Shown: one piece after another, positions 43,441-54,635 of the stretch
Numbering within the stretch: position 1 is the first letter of the stretch
Layout of the letters: every line of letters starts with the position of its first letter
Assembly: GCA_009746045.1 (NCBI GenBank)
Contig: RPFO01000645.1
Location: forward strand, 1,381,193 to 1,445,192
Reading direction: 5' to 3'
Origin: Mesostigma viride
Lineage: Eukaryota; Streptophyta; Mesostigmatophyceae; Mesostigmatales; Mesostigmataceae
DNA length: 64,000 nt
Notes under the pieces: generated by a model
Databases searched by the model: none
What the model was told of the DNA's origin: nothing
What the model saw: only the letters and a program-made list of their open reading frames with translations
Made by a program: the position numbers and the translations under genes

Positions 43441-46091
43441 GCCCTCGTTGGAAGCACCTCAGGCACCTTATGGACCCCCCAGGGTTGCCAGGCTGGTTGT
43501 TGTTGTGTTGTTGTTGTTGTTGTTTCCCTGCTGGGACCGGTTCTGGCCCTGCTGGGACCTGTTGTTGTTGTTGTTTTGGCCCTGTTGGGACCTGTTGTTA
43601 TTGTTGCCCTGCTGGGACCTGTTGTTGTTGTTGTTGTTGTTGTTGCCATGCAGGGGCACACGGTGCCACGTGTTGCCACGCCCCTGAGAGCCACTGCCCC
43701 CTTGGTGGGAGGACTTGTGGGTCTTGGGTGCCCCCCCTGGCTGGCCTGCCCCTTGCGTTTGTGGCCTTGGACACCCTGGACCTTGGGGTCCTGGGCCTGG
43801 TTGTTGCCAGTACCCAGGGGGTCCACTGCCTCCTCGATATAGAGCATGGCAGCTCTGAAGTTGTCCCAGAGGGACTTGAGGCCTGTAAGCAGGGTAGCCA
43901 GGACAGAAGGTTGCAAATTAGCTTTTGTTAGCCAGGTGTGGATGAGATACCTTGGTTGGAGCTTGAGAAGCTCAAGGTCTTTCTCAATCATTACCCTGTA
44001 TGTTTTTGCATCCCCAGAGAGGTTATTCTTGTTCACCTTATATGCAGCAAGCCAGTTGAAACGTTCTACTGCTTCCATGTGGTTATTGGTAAGCACTAGC
44101 TGTTTCAGATCAGTGATAAAGGTAGGCCACTGTTCAATGGCTGCTTCAGGTGTCAGGGTACGTTCCTGATAGGTTTGAATCAATGCTCTGATTGCAGGAG
44201 ATGATTGATGGAATGTGGAGGAGGCCCTGAGAGCCTTAAACTGATGTCTAAGGTTAAGACCTTCCATCCCATACTCCAAAGCAAAAACAAATTGCTTAGC
44301 TTGTTCAACAGTGTGACCCTCAGGCAAGCCAGCAATATTGATTTTGGATTCCTTTTTATGAGGGTTAAACACACCTGTGAGAGGGGGGTTGGCCCTCAAG
44401 AAGCTGTCGGTTGCTTGTTGCAGGCGGGTGGGGTCCAGGTTGATGGTCCCCCGCTCATACCGCGACATCAGGGCGCGCAGGCCCTCGACAGTTTGCAGCT
44501 GGTTAGCTGTTAACTGCTGATCTTGCAACGAGGCCAGCTGGGCCTGGAGAATGGCGAGCTGTTCCAGGACATCCCCGCTCCTTGGGGGGGCCTCAGCAGG
44601 CCTGTTGGGTGCCTGTGGCACCTCTGCACCTCCCCCCAGGGCCTCCTGGGGTCCTGGCCACCCCCCCTGGTTTGGGAGGGGGCCCCAACCCACAGGGCGA
44701 ACCTGGGGTGGTGGGGGAGGGGGAGGGGGGGTCATGGTGGCCCTGGGGGAGCCCGGGGGTGTCCGGGTAACCCCACTGGGTCCAGCCCCATCGGTGGAGG
44801 GGCGGGCAGGGGTGTCTGCCTCTGCTCTCCTCCTGGCCTCCTCCCGCATGAGACGCTTCATCTCCTTGCGTACCTCATGCTCCCGGAGGGCTGCCTGAAA
44901 AGCAGCCTCATCCTCGGGTATGTCAGGGAGTGGTTCTCCCATGATCATAGCAGGCCGGACTGGACAGTCCGCCTCTTTGCCCTTCCTCGCGCCCAGGGCC
45001 AGCAGTCCCTCCTTGTACTGCAGGGGTTGGGGGGGAGAGGGTTTCTTGCTGGTGGTTTCCAGCGGGGGGGCTTCTTCAGCTACCACCCCATGTTTGGCCA
45101 AGATGGCCTCCGTGACCCTGGCTTGGGTGATGGAGGACATGGTTTTAAAGTGTGCTGACCGAGCAAGCTCGGCCAGGTCTTGACTGTCCGCATAGTGCAT
45201 GGGATAGTCAGCATTTTTTAAGAGGTCACGTAACCGCTGGGTGGCCTCGCGGTACGCGTCCGCCATCGCCTGGTGGGTAGCCAGGCGACGGGCGGCTTCC
45301 TCTTCATATTCTTGCCGCTTAGCGGCGAGCCGAAAAGCCGCCTCTCGGCGGACCTCTCGGTCCCGCTGCCGCTCTCGGCGTTCTTCATTTGCCACCAGCG
45401 CGGCCTGCTCGACCGCCAGGAGCGCTGGGGTAAGATTGATCTCAGTCTCCCCATCGGGGAGACTGGCAGTGTCGGATACCTCATCGTCGGACATTGGTTG
45501 TCCGGCGATGGGTTCCACAGGTTTTCGCACCACCCGTGCGAGTTTAATACTCTCCATGTCCTTCTTCTTGCGAAGAAGGGACGCAGAGGGTCGCCCAAAC
45601 GTTAGCTCAATGTGGTTATGTCCCTGGGCGAAAGGGACATTAAGGTTTGATGTGGCGGGACGAAAGGTAATCGTCCCGTCCGGTGCCACCGAGGCCGTCT
45701 GACGGGGCATACGCTCCCGAAGAGATGGCAACGTGGGGCCGGACTGTGGAGCCTCAGTGGGGTTTACCACCGAGGTCTCCGCAGCCATGGCCGCGCCAGC
45801 CGTGGTTGCGGCTGGGGCGGCCGCCGGAGTCGAGGGTAAGCCGGTCTCCCCGGGGGGAGCCGTCTCGGCCTCCGGCCTCGCAGGGGAGGGGGGTAGGTCG
45901 GTCGGCTTTGCAGCCGCCGTCCCCTCGTCCTGGCAACCATTGTGAGTCTTTTTGTTCTTTTTCTTTTTCTTGGAAATGGCCGCATCGCCAGCCGGCTTCT
46001 TGTTGTTGTCTCTGGGCATCCGCCGATCCTGCCCATCATCATCCTCGTTGTAGGAAAGCTTCTTAGCGACATTCTTGTTCGTGATAGCCAT
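43305..46091 (-). CDS. copia-like Gag (element 1)
   Basis: The ORF has 928 codons starting 19 nt inside the 5' LTR. The N-terminal half is Pro/Ala/Thr-rich with a charged Arg/Glu-rich coiled-coil-like block (about residues 225-290). The helical capsid-like part is about residues 520-790. The natural nucleocapsid linker, Asn/Gln-rich with RSQQG repeats, is encoded in another frame at 43468-43659, after a G7 run near 43729. The CCHC knuckle is in the pol frame. The last roughly 140 codons of this ORF are therefore probably out of frame. Confidence 0.8.
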   Translation of the reverse strand: MAITNKNVAKKLSYNEDDDGQDRRMPRDNNKKPAGDAAISKKKKKNKKTHNGCQDEGTAAAKPTDLPPSPARPEAETAPPGETGLPSTPAAAPAATTAGAAMAAETSVVNPTEAPQSGPTLPSLRERMPRQTASVAPDGTITFRPATSNLNVPFAQGHNHIELTFGRPSASLLRKKKDMESIKLARVVRKPVEPIAGQPMSDDEVSDTASLPDGETEINLTPALLAVEQAALVANEERRERQRDREVRREAAFRLAAKRQEYEEEAARRLATHQAMADAYREATQRLRDLLKNADYPMHYADSQDLAELARSAHFKTMSSITQARVTEAILAKHGVVAEEAPPLETTSKKPSPPQPLQYKEGLLALGARKGKEADCPVRPAMIMGEPLPDIPEDEAAFQAALREHEVRKEMKRLMREEARRRAEADTPARPSTDGAGPSGVTRTPPGSPRATMTPPPPPPPPQVRPVGWGPLPNQGGWPGPQEALGGGAEVPQAPNRPAEAPPRSGDVLEQLAILQAQLASLQDQQLTANQLQTVEGLRALMSRYERGTINLDPTRLQQATDSFLRANPPLTGVFNPHKKESKINIAGLPEGHTVEQAKQFVFALEYGMEGLNLRHQFKALRASSTFHQSSPAIRALIQTYQERTLTPEAAIEQWPTFITDLKQLVLTNNHMEAVERFNWLAAYKVNKNNLSGDAKTYRVMIEKDLELLKLQPRYLIHTWLTKANLQPSVLATLLTGLKSLWDNFRAAMLYIEEAVDPLGTGNNQAQDPKVQGVQGHKRKGQASQGGHPRPTSPPTKGAVALRGVATRGTVCPCMATTTTTTTTGPSRATITTGPNRAKTTTTTGPSRARTGPSRETTTTTTQQQPAWQPWGVHKVPEVLPTRARTAQLPQQRLPGQRGGSLPGLLARTSSPGASRQPLQQASLPKSM
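43495..43660. repeat. (GTT)n/(AAC)n compound microsatellite at the gag-pol junction
   Basis: Several AAC runs alternate with a CGGTCCCAGCAGGG-type spacer. Changes in unit number here and in the adjacent G7 run shift the reading frame between gag and pol. Confidence 0.9.
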
Positions 46092-46109
46092 GGTAGCAAA
46101 TAAAATTCA

Positions 46110-46582
46110 AGTTAGAATGCGGTGGGATATATTGCTTGAGAACACTGAAGGCTTGGAGCAATGAATTGCTTGGTTCATTAGAAAATAGGTTTACCCTTTA
46201 TCAACGTTCCTCTCACCGGCTGCGCCGCCAGTGACCGTTGGGTGCAGACCGTTGGCCCGAGGCCGCACGATGACAGGTAGCTGCCTAGTCACTGCATCGT
46301 GCGATCACAAATCAATGCACGCTGCAGTACGGTCCCTATCTAGGATACTCTAGTACCGTCCAATGACAGGACACTACGTATACTGGGTACTGACATCTGT
46401 CACGTACCTCAGTACCCAAAGTACCTATCTAGGGAAACGTATGCGACTCGACTAGCATCCCTATCTGCATAGCCCACGTGGTATTTATATTCACATACCA
46501 ACGTGGGTTTACAAGGCTTATTCATACGTTGTATTCACAATGCCTTTGAGACTTAGTCTACAGCAAAGCATGGAGACTAACT
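46110..46582 (-). repeat. copia-like element 1, 5' LTR
   Basis: 473 bp, 472 identical to the 3' LTR. On the coding strand it is followed at once by TGAATTTTATTTGCTACC and the gag ATG, so leader and primer site together occupy only 18 nt. The TGGTATC motif of initiator tRNA-Met priming is absent. Confidence 0.95.
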
Positions 46583-46587
46583 ACATC

Positions 46588-47116
46588 CTGCATCTCGTAT
46601 CTGGTCCATGAAATCAGGTGGTTGGAAGCCTCCTCCCGTTCGCATAACATGAAGTTCCGAATTCCACACTTGGGAGCCCGGCAAGTGCCCAACACACAAG
46701 CCTTACGCCGGATCGAGCAAACCCCCAACTCCTCGCCCAGGTCATGATCGGGCACCCCTTCCTCGTCGTCCAGCACCCTCCCATGCATGGGCAGATCCTC
46801 AAGTTCGCCCTGAAAAGGCTGAACCTGCGGCCGCGACGACCCCACAGACGACCTCGAACCTCCCCCCTCCCTCATCCCCTCCACCTCACAAGTAAACTTG
46901 TTCACCCACTCTGTCGTGTGAGTGGCTTTGAAAATGGAACATGTGGGCACGGAGGACCCCACGTCGAGCTGGCTACCATGATCGCACGCGTGGCATTCAG
47001 GTCCGCACTCGCATCTGGCATGAAAAGTTGCACGAAATTTGGCCAACCCCCCAACCATGGACTGCATGGTAGTGTGGTGCTGGCATGCGCACAAGTTCCG
47101 CATTTTCCACCGCCCC
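46588..47116 (-). CDS. transposase cysteine-rich exon
   Basis: The minus-strand frame from about 47110 contains KMRNLCACQHH, CECGPECHAC and later CSIRRKACVLGTCRAPKCGIRN, so it is rich in Cys/His pairs that could bind zinc. Its end at the copia target site continues in the same frame into the exon at 38934 once the element and one ACATC are removed. The upstream side is cut by the TTAA element at 47117. Confidence 0.55.
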
Positions 47117-48473
47117 TTAACCCATAGTCCGTAGAGCCATTTTTGGCACTTCCATACCCCCTAAAATGAAAAAAATCATAACTCCCAGACCGCTACTCCA
47201 AATACCCTCAACCAAGATGCCAGGAATATCTACACTTCAAGGGCTTTCAGAATATGCAATAATATCTTGAGTCCCGTAAGTGGGTTGCATGATATTCTCA
47301 GTCAAAGTTGGACAAAAGACGAACATTTTCATGCATCACACCATGGAACCCCCCCCTTTTTTTCAGGGGAGGGTTGTAAACACCAATGTCAAGGTTGGAT
47401 AATTTTATTAGGTAGTTCAGGCATCCCCATACCAGGGGGGCCACTCAGAATTGAGTTTTGCACATGGCACCACGCTCATATACGTGTGTGGGTTACGCGC
47501 GCGTAGACAGCCATCTATGACATGCAACACAGCAATGCATTATAACAAGCTACAAAAGACTGGCAAAAGTGCTGGAATGCAAACGGGTTGCCTACCTAAA
47601 CTAACGGGGTGGTATACTCTAAGGAAATGCCATAAACTGAGCACTCACAGGGCTGATACCACTCTTTACAGCAGGCATGGAAGCTTGCTAAGTGCTGCAC
47701 CAATAAACTCGTCCACTATAATGCATGGCAGGCGTATTCCGCGCCAAACAACATGCAAACACGTTGCCGTACCTGGCTCATTCACGTCCCGCCCGGATTC
47801 TGCTGGCCGGCACCCTCAGATCTCACACATACTAGTGCGCTAAAGGCATTATTAGGCCGACATAGCCGCATCATGCATGCATCCGCTATGGTTACTACGT
47901 TGATATTCCGTGCAAATATGACCTACAAACGCGTCCGCAATCCCAGCAAACCTTGCAGCAGATGTCCCGTACCAAACCTGGATGCTCGGGCTGGCGCAGA
48001 CTGCTCGGCCATACAGAGAAAATCGAAATATGGTGAGCTATAACTCATATGGCACTGACGACCAAGAAGGCAGTATTTTCCTACCTGTATTTTCCCAGTC
48101 CTACCAATCTGGCCATGCCTGACCTACGAAAAACACGCATCGTCATTCTGAGCGACATTCTGAACCGTCTCAGGCCGCGAGACGCAAAAATTTCCGTGAT
48201 AACGGCACGTTGGCAGCCATATCTCGATACGCGCGCGCGCGAGTGAAAATTTCCCGCCAAAGTCACGTGATACATTCTCAATTCACGTTGTAATAACCAG
48301 GCTATGGCGAATATACCTACCAAACCTATGCACCACCTTCGTCCCTAAGTGTCTCCGGACCCACCGGACACGTGTCCTCCGTCAGAAGTGGCGCGGCGCT
48401 ACCGGCGCGGCGCCGTTTCTGGCGGGAACCCAAACAGTATCGAATTCGATACTGTTTACGGACTATGGGTTAA
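47117..48473. mobile_element. TTAA-flanked non-autonomous element (piggyBac-like), family 2
   Basis: The 1357-bp interval begins TTAACCCATAGTCCGTA and ends with its exact reverse complement. TTAA at both ends is the target duplication typical of piggyBac transposons, leaving 13-bp terminal inverted repeats. No transposase is seen inside. It separates two coding parts of the large transposase. Confidence 0.8.
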
Positions 48474-49544
48474 TTGACGCATGCGGGCATATGCTTGCAA
48501 AAAGAAGTGTATCCCACATGAACTGTGCTCTTCTGATTCGTGCGAGGCATTGACATCCCCTCCTCCGTCTCCATAATCACCTGATTTCCCCCCCTCACGC
48601 CCTCCTCTCCCTCCCCCCCCCCCCTCCCTAATGTCCATCCGCCGCGGTGGCTTCAACTCCGGATGGCGGGAAATGAACACTTCGTAAATCTTCGACTTGG
48701 AGACAGTATAGTAGCGCGCACCCTCCGAAAACGCTAGTGTATGTTTGTAATCCTTTCTTGTCCATTCACAATGAACATCCTTCATGTTCGGAGACGCCCG
48801 CGTCAAGTTATCATCCCTCCAGCACGCTTGTATCAGGGCAATGACTTCCGTCGGAAGCTCGTCTTTCCTCCTCCTCCTCTCTGGCGCACTCATCAAAAGG
48901 TCGTCCTCCCCTTCTTCCATTCCATCCCTGTGACCCCGAACAGTTGCGACAAAGCGCCTGTCAATCCCGAACGCGCGCTCCACAATCCTGTCCGGGACGC
49001 CCTCCATTCCCTTCGTAACAAGTCCACACAAGGCCCACCTAAGCCCACGATCCTTCTCAGATGTTCCCAAGTCGGTAAAAGCCTTCTTGATGTTCTCCCG
49101 TAGAGATTCCCACCAACTTTCAGGAAGCCCGTCGTCACAGTTCTTCCTCTTCTTAATGCCGTTGCTCTCCGCCACCATGGCATTTAGTCTTGAAGCTGCG
49201 CAAGACAGAACCTCCGCGCTCATCTCTGGCGTCCTGTGGTTGTTTGCTTTCACGCGTTCCGCCATGATAGGAAAGATGTCATTGGCAATTTTGTACCCCT
49301 TGTTCTCGATGTACTTGTCGCTCCAGGGACCGCGAAGTGCAGGCTCCCGGTCGTCCTTGGACAAGGGACGCGAACCGTCGGAAACGGCCCCCCGCCCCGA
49401 TTGCGCCATCAGACTTTGGTCAGACGGCAGCTGATTTTTTTCGCCTCTTAATCCCGCGGCACCGAAAGCCCTGAGGATGAGTAATGATAAATAATCACCA
49501 TTAAAGACACGACGAAAACGATGGGCATCAAACAAGAACGACAA
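48474..49544 (-). CDS. transposase N-terminal region
   Basis: The minus-strand frame covers 357 codons up to the TTAA element. It is hydrophilic and contains YKIANDIFPIMAERVK, LPESWWESLRENIKKAF, TRKDYKHTLAFSEGARYY and VSKSKIYEVF. This arrangement recalls the N-terminal DNA-binding segment of large eukaryotic transposases that precedes a Cys-rich part and the DDE core. A run of Gly codons follows RRMDIREG, probably reading into an intron. The start codon is not certain. Confidence 0.5.
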
Positions 49545-50110
49545 GCGTCATTAATAACGCCGGCCGGCGCAACTGGATACATGTAAACCATACAAAAGTG
49601 ATTTTATGAAACCGATACAGTTTGTCATTAATAACGACGGCCGGCGTAACTCGGGGGCAATTAAAAACCATTAAGAAGCAACTCAGGATATGCAGGCAGA
49701 AATCCTTCAGGTGTAAAAAAGATGTACAAACACAAGTTTGGTAATCGGGCCTGATTGCGCAACTGCAAGATACCATTGGAAACGCCGGCCGGCGCAACTG
49801 GATGCATGTAAACCATACAAAAGTGATTTGCACAAAACCCCTACAGTTTGTCATGAATAACGACGGCCGGCGTAACTCGGTTGCATTTAAAAACCACAAA
49901 GAAGCAACTCAGGTAGTGAAGGCGGAAATCCCAGAGGTGATAAATTGTTTACCAACACAATGTTGATAAGCGTGCAAGCTTTTGCAAGTGCGCGCAAGAT
50001 ACCATTGGAAACGCCGGCCGGCGCAACTGGAACACCAAAACAAAAAACTTGATTTGCACGAAACCGATTCAGTTCGTCATGGATAACGACGGCCGGCGCA
50101 ACTTCATGGC
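49540..50110. repeat. 227-bp tandem repeat with GCCGGCCGGC palindromes
   Basis: About 2.5 units each contain AACG(C/A)CGGCCGGCG(C/T)AACT twice. The AACGCCGGCCGGCGCAACTGG form occurs at about 49558, 49784 and 50011; the ATAACGACGGCCGGCGTAACT form at about 49627, 49860 and 50087. A single copy also lies at 37893, just inside the right 43-bp inverted repeat. Confidence 0.85.
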
Positions 50111-50811
50111 ACTCACCACTTTCACCAAATGCCATGTCGCCATTATATTGAGGAAAGCGAAGTATGCCCACTTGAAGCTGTGGTCTGCAGAACATTGACA
50201 CAAAATATGCATGGTATTTCAAGCCATGAATGCAATGTGTCAGGCATCAATGTCTTTATTGTATCCAAATGTGGTTAGGACGGAGGTTTACATTGGTAGC
50301 TATTTTAAGACAATGGCGTATAACCAAACATTGCACACACTCAAGAGTGTACTTATGCTGAACTGGAAAGGAACATTAAACAGCAATAAGGTAGATATTT
50401 TTCTTTTACATTTTAATTTTTTATATACTAGTTCAGTATATAATATTATATTATATTATGTTATATAATATTATATTATATTATGTTATATGAAATAACA
50501 TTAAAATTAACATAAAATTGAAATTATATATTAATTATAGTATATTATATAATATTATTATATATTATATTCACGATGCTCTGTGTATTAATGAGATATG
50601 AGACACACCTACACCATCACATCGCCTTGATGTTTCCGTTTTATGGGTCCGGTCGGGCGTTGGTAGCTGGTCGACAACAATTCTGCATTTCCTAAAAAAA
50701 AATGCGACCGTGCCTACATTCGAAGGCGCGCTGTGGCTGACCTGAACTACCGGTGAACACCTCGGCGTCACTTGACCGGCCTAGGTTGACATTTCGGCAG
50801 TGTAACGCTGC
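50111..50811. other. AT-rich intergenic DNA
   Basis: A strongly AT-rich stretch of TATAATATTATA-type repeats occupies about 50430-50575. No gene is recognised. Confidence 0.6.
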
Positions 50812-52538
50812 TTAACACGTCGTCTGTAGCCACACCTATTTTTAGGACTGAGTTCAACTCAGTCCTAAATTTAGGACTGAGATTTGGGGTTTCGTAGAAA
50901 ATTTGCCCCGATCGGAAGGTTTGTCAAAAAAATTCCCTCAAAATTTATTCAAATACTACGTGAAAAGATCTTTCTTGGACATATTTTTGCGATTTTTTTG
51001 GATTTGGTATGAGCGGCTAAATGTACGGTCAAAGAACAGGTGGTAAGGGTACTTTTCCACGTGAAACGTGTGTTCCGGAAATGCACGACCTAGCCATGGC
51101 GGCTTGCGCCCATGCATGCAGTTTACGTTTTCCGACGATATAGCTGGCCAAACTCAGGAAATAGTTTTTATATACCATAGAGATGATACAAGTCAATTTT
51201 CAGCTCGCGGAAATGCGATTTACTAGGTGTCGGCACCGTTCTTGCTGGAAAAAGCTGCGATCAGGCAGGCCGACGGAATTGATTACTACAACTGCTTTCC
51301 GGCGCAAGTCAAAGGGTTTATAGGTTTCTTTCTACTTGTTATCATGCATGGTCATAGAATTGACTTAGTGGCAGTATAGATTTGATGATTTCGACCACTC
51401 TGTCACTTCATGGTGTGTGTGCCTCAAAGTTCCACTTTTGCGGGCACCGCCTGGGCCAAGGTAACGCCAGCCATGCAAGGTAAAGCCGGAATATCGTTGT
51501 CTCATCATTTCTTGATGTTCTTACATGAGTTTAAGCTTGCGAGGTGTTGCCAGTTTCGAGTCTTGATGCTCTTTCTTGACCGTTGCCTGCCCCTCTCCAA
51601 AACCCCCTTTTTAGATGATGTTGCCAGGCATTTGCCTTGCCCTGGTGTAGTTGTGCAGGTTTTTAGGCGCTGTATGGGTTTAAACACCTTCATAGATGTT
51701 AGTTGTTCTTTTGCTACGTTCATACTGCATAATTGTGTGGCCATGGGCCTCGTCAAGGGTGCTTTCAAGCTTATATGGGTGAGTGAAAGATCTTGGTGGT
51801 AAACCACTGTCATCATGTGCCAGCAAGTATGTTGGCCATGCCATGGCAAGGCAAAACAGTTTCATCCATGTCCATTCTTGTTAGAGACACTTGAAATATG
51901 CTTAACCTGCCCAATACATTGGTGGTTAACACACAAAAAAAAACCTTTTGTGGGTAGGTATCCAAACCCATTCCCTACGTGCTTGCATAGGCTCTCACAC
52001 ATTATAAGGTATAATATAACTGCAATATGATGATGCAAGCATGTTGTCCTATTATGCTGGAAGGGAAATGAGTTGATTGGCATGGTTGGTGGCCACGGTG
52101 GTGTGTAGTACGACCGCACTCCCATGCTAGCATTTTGTTACCAAGGCCCAGTCCTATTTATAGGACTGGCAGTGTTTTGCATGTTTCAGGCAGTGCCAGT
52201 GGCCGAATTGAGTCCAGTTTTTTTCCACAGTTCAAGAACTCTAATATCTACACGCCTATGATTTTTAATAGTGAATATGGATTTTATTGGATTTTACACA
52301 CTCGTGCTTCCACAGAAAATTCCAAAATCGCGAGTAAGGGTTGAGAGTCATGTATAATTTTACATGATTTGGTCAACATATGATTTTTTAAGCACATGCC
52401 CAAGCATTAGCATGATATTGAGTGCTATGATGCATATCAAATATATGGGGTACCCCCCTACCCTTACCGCCACATGATCTCAAAGATGGTATACTCAGTC
52501 CTATTTTTAGGACTGAGTTTCTACAGGGGACGTGTTAA
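50812..52538. mobile_element. TTAA-flanked non-autonomous element, family 1, copy A
   Basis: 1727 bp including TTAA at each end; the terminal inverted repeats are CACGTCGTCTGTAG and CACGTCCCCTGTAG. The interior is homologous throughout to 58104-60133. It contains four AGTCCT-N6-AGGACT hairpins (near 50835, 50861, 52150 and 52497), all with A/T-only spacers. ORFs inside (such as 51410-51802) lack motifs; I regard it as non-coding. Confidence 0.85.
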
Positions 52539-54120
52539 AGGATCATTGCGTAGTTCGCGCAATTTGGCTCTTTATATATGTTTTTGGAGACGACGAGCAA
52601 GCATCCGATTGGTCAGCCAATTCCTGTCCAGTCCTCGGACAGTGTCCAATCCGGTGCTTGGGATCCAGAAAACGTGCTCGAGCCTGGCCACTCTGTCGCG
52701 GGCGCCGCGCTAGTGGCGTCGCGCCCAAACCTGAGCAGGCCATAGGAAAGGGCGGGGGCGAATGCAAGAATTATTGTTATAACCTGACCTGTCCTGTGGA
52801 AGGTCCGGGGCGAATGCAAGAATTAATATACCTGCGTATGCAACCAACACGGCCGATCCACATACATAATCCGACTGAGCTGGACGGTACGGACCAAATT
52901 TCGGTGCAAATTGAGGCCCAAAAGCTATGTCGGCTGATTTAATGGCGGTGACTGCGTTTAGACGAAACGCGACAAATCTGGCACGCGGAAAGCAGAAAAA
53001 ATGCTCGATTGTTGGTGAAAATTAGTTACTGGTTCTAATTTATGGCGGGATGGTTGCGATCTATAATGTCGCGGGCTTTTTTTCTTTGCCATCGGCAGGG
53101 GGGTCCGGCCTGAATTTCTGTCGGGATGAATAAAGTATAATGGATGCCTGCCGGGTTGATTGTCGATTGTTGCCAGTTTTGATGGTCGTAAGGAAAGCTA
53201 GTTTAATGATGTTTCTAAAGCCGTAAAAATTCCCGCTGCTATCTTTACCTTTCCCGTCATTTTGCGGTAAGATAACATTAGCCCTGCGCGATGCGTACTG
53301 CCCAACCACTCCATGAAAGGGTGGACTTTCTTGTGCGCCTGGGCACGAATAAATGCCCGTTATGGTACGTTCTTGTGTTAAACGTCTTAAGCTAGCGTTT
53401 TCCTGCTTTCTTAGCTCGTTGAGCGTAAGCTTTTTGCCTTCTTTCCAGCCAGATGCAGCCAGAAAGTTGCGGGTCCTGGCGCTGCATCGCTGGATTCCTG
53501 GGTGTCTTTTAGCTAGTTAATTGTCTGTGACGTGGCTGGCTTTCTGCAGCGCGTGGCCCGCAACCTGTCGGGAAGGTGTAATGCTTTTATTTCCATGCTT
53601 CTCTGAAATTTCTTTTGCTTTATAGACAGTTGTGTTCGAGGAAATTCACGCGGTCTTCCTAAGCAGCGGCATCATTTTCCCCAGACACTGACGAGCTGGC
53701 ACCTGTCTCCTAAAGAGAGCGGCTCGTGCTTGTTAGAAAGGAGGCAGTGTGCATTTTGCGGGACACAATGCTTTGGTGGCACATGCGTCAGGTAGGCTGT
53801 TCCAATGGTCTCTTCACCTTTCCCACTGAGTAAATGTTAGCATTTGTCATGCTAACCAGAGCAGCTAGCCACAGGTTGGCTGGATAAAAAGTCAGCTTAT
53901 TTTCTCTTTATATACTGCGTGTGTGGTCCTCCACGTGTCCGGCTTGTTGGGCATTTTGGAAGAGGGTTTATAATGTGTTGTTGGGTGGAACAACTTGGTT
54001 GTTGGCACAAAATCACACATTATTAGCCTGAGATAGGCATGACATATGCTGCTCAGGCGTGTCGTCCTACCAGCCTTGTTGTTAAGGGTAGACTCACAAG
54101 GCTGGCTGTGCCGATGGAGG
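52539..54120. other. no gene recognised
   Basis: A short direct repeat (GGGGCGAATGCAAGAATTA) occurs near 52756 and 52809. Otherwise there is nothing I can support. Confidence 0.4.
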
Positions 54121-54128
54121 GGTGGGGC

Positions 54129-54635
54129 GTGCTAGCCCCCCCCACACCCACGCATGCATGCTAGCCCACCCCCACACCCACGCATGCATGCTAGCCCCGG
54201 CCCCGGCCCCCCCACACCCACGCATGCATGCTAGCCCCCCCCACACCCACGCATGCATGCTAGCCCACACTCACACCCACGCATGCATGCTAGCCCACCC
54301 CCACACCCACGCATGCATGCTAGCCCCCCCCACACCCACGCATGCATGCCAGCCCCCCCACACACCCACGCATGCATGACAGCCCCCCACACACCCACGC
54401 ATGCATGCTAGCCCCCCACACACACCCACGCATGCATGCCAGCCCCCATACACACCCACGCATGCATGCCAGCCCCCCCCACACTTACGCATGCATGCTA
54501 GCCCCCCACACACACCCACGCATGCATGCCAGCCCCCCCACACACCCACGCATGCAGGCTAGCCCACCCCCACACCCACGCATGCATGCCAGCCCACCCC
54601 CACACCCACGCGTGCATGCCAGCCCACCCCTAGCT
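54129..54635. repeat. minisatellite, about 28-bp unit containing GCATGCATGC
   Basis: About 17 units of CCCCCACACCCACGCATGCATGC(T/C)AG vary slightly in C-run length. ORFs on both strands are repeat artefacts. Confidence 0.95.

Larger units (their letters stand above)
38935..46582 (-). mobile_element. Ty1/copia-like LTR retrotransposon with rearranged pol (element 1)
   Basis: The 7648-bp element has two 473-bp LTRs that differ at one position (38997 versus 46172) and is flanked by the direct repeat ACATC (38930-38934 and 46583-46587). Gag and pol are on the minus strand, and the domain order in pol is integrase, retropepsin-like, RT, RNase H. It lies within the transposase gene of a larger DNA transposon, whose reading frame continues across the empty site. 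The near-identical LTRs indicate recent insertion. Confidence 0.95.
30726..50110 (-). mobile_element. large DNA transposon with spliced DDE-like transposase, heavily interrupted
   Basis: Minus-strand coding blocks at 49544-48474, 47116-46588, 38934-38902, 38748-37945 and about 31170-30726 appear to be successive parts of one transposase gene. Separating them are a TTAA element (47117-48473), a copia-like element (38935-46582) and a segment bounded by inverted repeats (32036-37877). Removing these leaves a core of about 4.5 kb of the 19 kb. I did not find convincing outer terminal repeats; the 227-bp array at 49540-50110 may be its subterminal region. The outer limits given are those of the recognised parts. 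Confidence 0.6.

Noticed and set aside
49528-49899. Minus-strand ORF of 123 codons
   Set aside because: It is internally repetitive because it reads through the 227-bp tandem array.
51410-51802. Plus-strand ORF of 130 codons
   Set aside because: Not maintained as an ORF in the homologous part of the second TTAA element; no motif.
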